NCBI GenBank assembly: GCA_030635005.1
Contig: DAOVZS010000130.1
Span: 1-5,979, forward strand
DNA length: 5,979 bases
From: Thiomargarita sp.
Lineage (GTDB): Bacteria > Pseudomonadota > Gammaproteobacteria > Beggiatoales > Beggiatoaceae
Reading direction: 5' to 3'
The first letter of the stretch is position 1, and every line of letters starts with the position of its first letter. This document shows positions 5,962 through 5,979 of this stretch, piece after piece. A program made the position numbers and the translations under genes. The notes under the pieces are model-generated. The model was not told where the DNA came from, made no database searches, and saw only the letters and a list, made by a program, of their open reading frames with translations.

Positions 5962-5979
5962 TGCATTCCCAACCAGAGG

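Larger units (their letters stand above)
5853..5979. repeat. Palindromic intergenic repeat element, cut by the right edge
   Basis: After parC and about 50 unremarkable bases, a structured block begins with TCTCG. CCTCCGGTTGGGAATGC (5865-5881) is repeated in inverted form at 5963-5979 with one mismatch, at the very end of the window. Between them lie a hairpin at 5887-5903 and a larger one at 5919-5961. GACGCTCTGCGTC (5889-5901) reappears as its exact reverse complement at 5943-5955. The symmetry predicts that the element continues beyond the edge with a sequence like TTGGGAACGAGA. It has no coding capacity. The pattern is like the short mobile or amplified palindromic repeats found in many copies in Beggiatoa-like and cyanobacterial genomes, by recall only. 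Confidence 0.7.

Overview
The window looks like chromosomal DNA from an AT-rich gammaproteobacterium. ThiC and ParC read as close relatives of the E. coli proteins over nearly their whole length. The AT-rich base composition, together with families of GTGGGCA-type and TTCCCAACC-type palindromic repeats, suggests a filamentous sulfur bacterium of the Thiotrichales (Beggiatoa/Thiothrix-like). That placement is inferred from recall of similar genomes, not from a search.

Layout, left to right. Bases 1-44 (minus strand) are the first codons of a gene that runs off the left edge and encodes what looks like a lipoprotein signal peptide. Bases 45-431 carry no gene but hold a 187-bp near-perfect palindrome (125-311) that resembles a MITE. 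Four complete genes follow, alternating in strand: thiC (432-2195, minus), a protein-L-isoaspartate O-methyltransferase (PCMT) family methyltransferase (2286-2945, plus), a small stand-alone PDC/Cache-type sensor protein (2953-3462, minus) and parC (3538-5802, plus). The right end (5853-5979) enters a second palindromic repeat element that the window edge cuts.

The order gives two short divergent promoter regions (2196-2285 and 3463-3537) and one convergent junction of only 7 bp (2946-2952). No two neighbouring complete genes share a strand, so none of the four is in an operon with another one here. Their roles are unrelated: thiamine pyrimidine synthesis, a methyltransferase of uncertain substrate, a probable ligand-sensing domain, and chromosome decatenation.

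I see no clear new multi-gene system. The points worth a second look are the orphan soluble sensor protein, the methyltransferase lacking the family's substrate-site serine, methionine at the quinolone-contact position of ParC, a parC start with no ribosome binding site, thiC without a recognisable TPP riboswitch, and the two palindromic elements.
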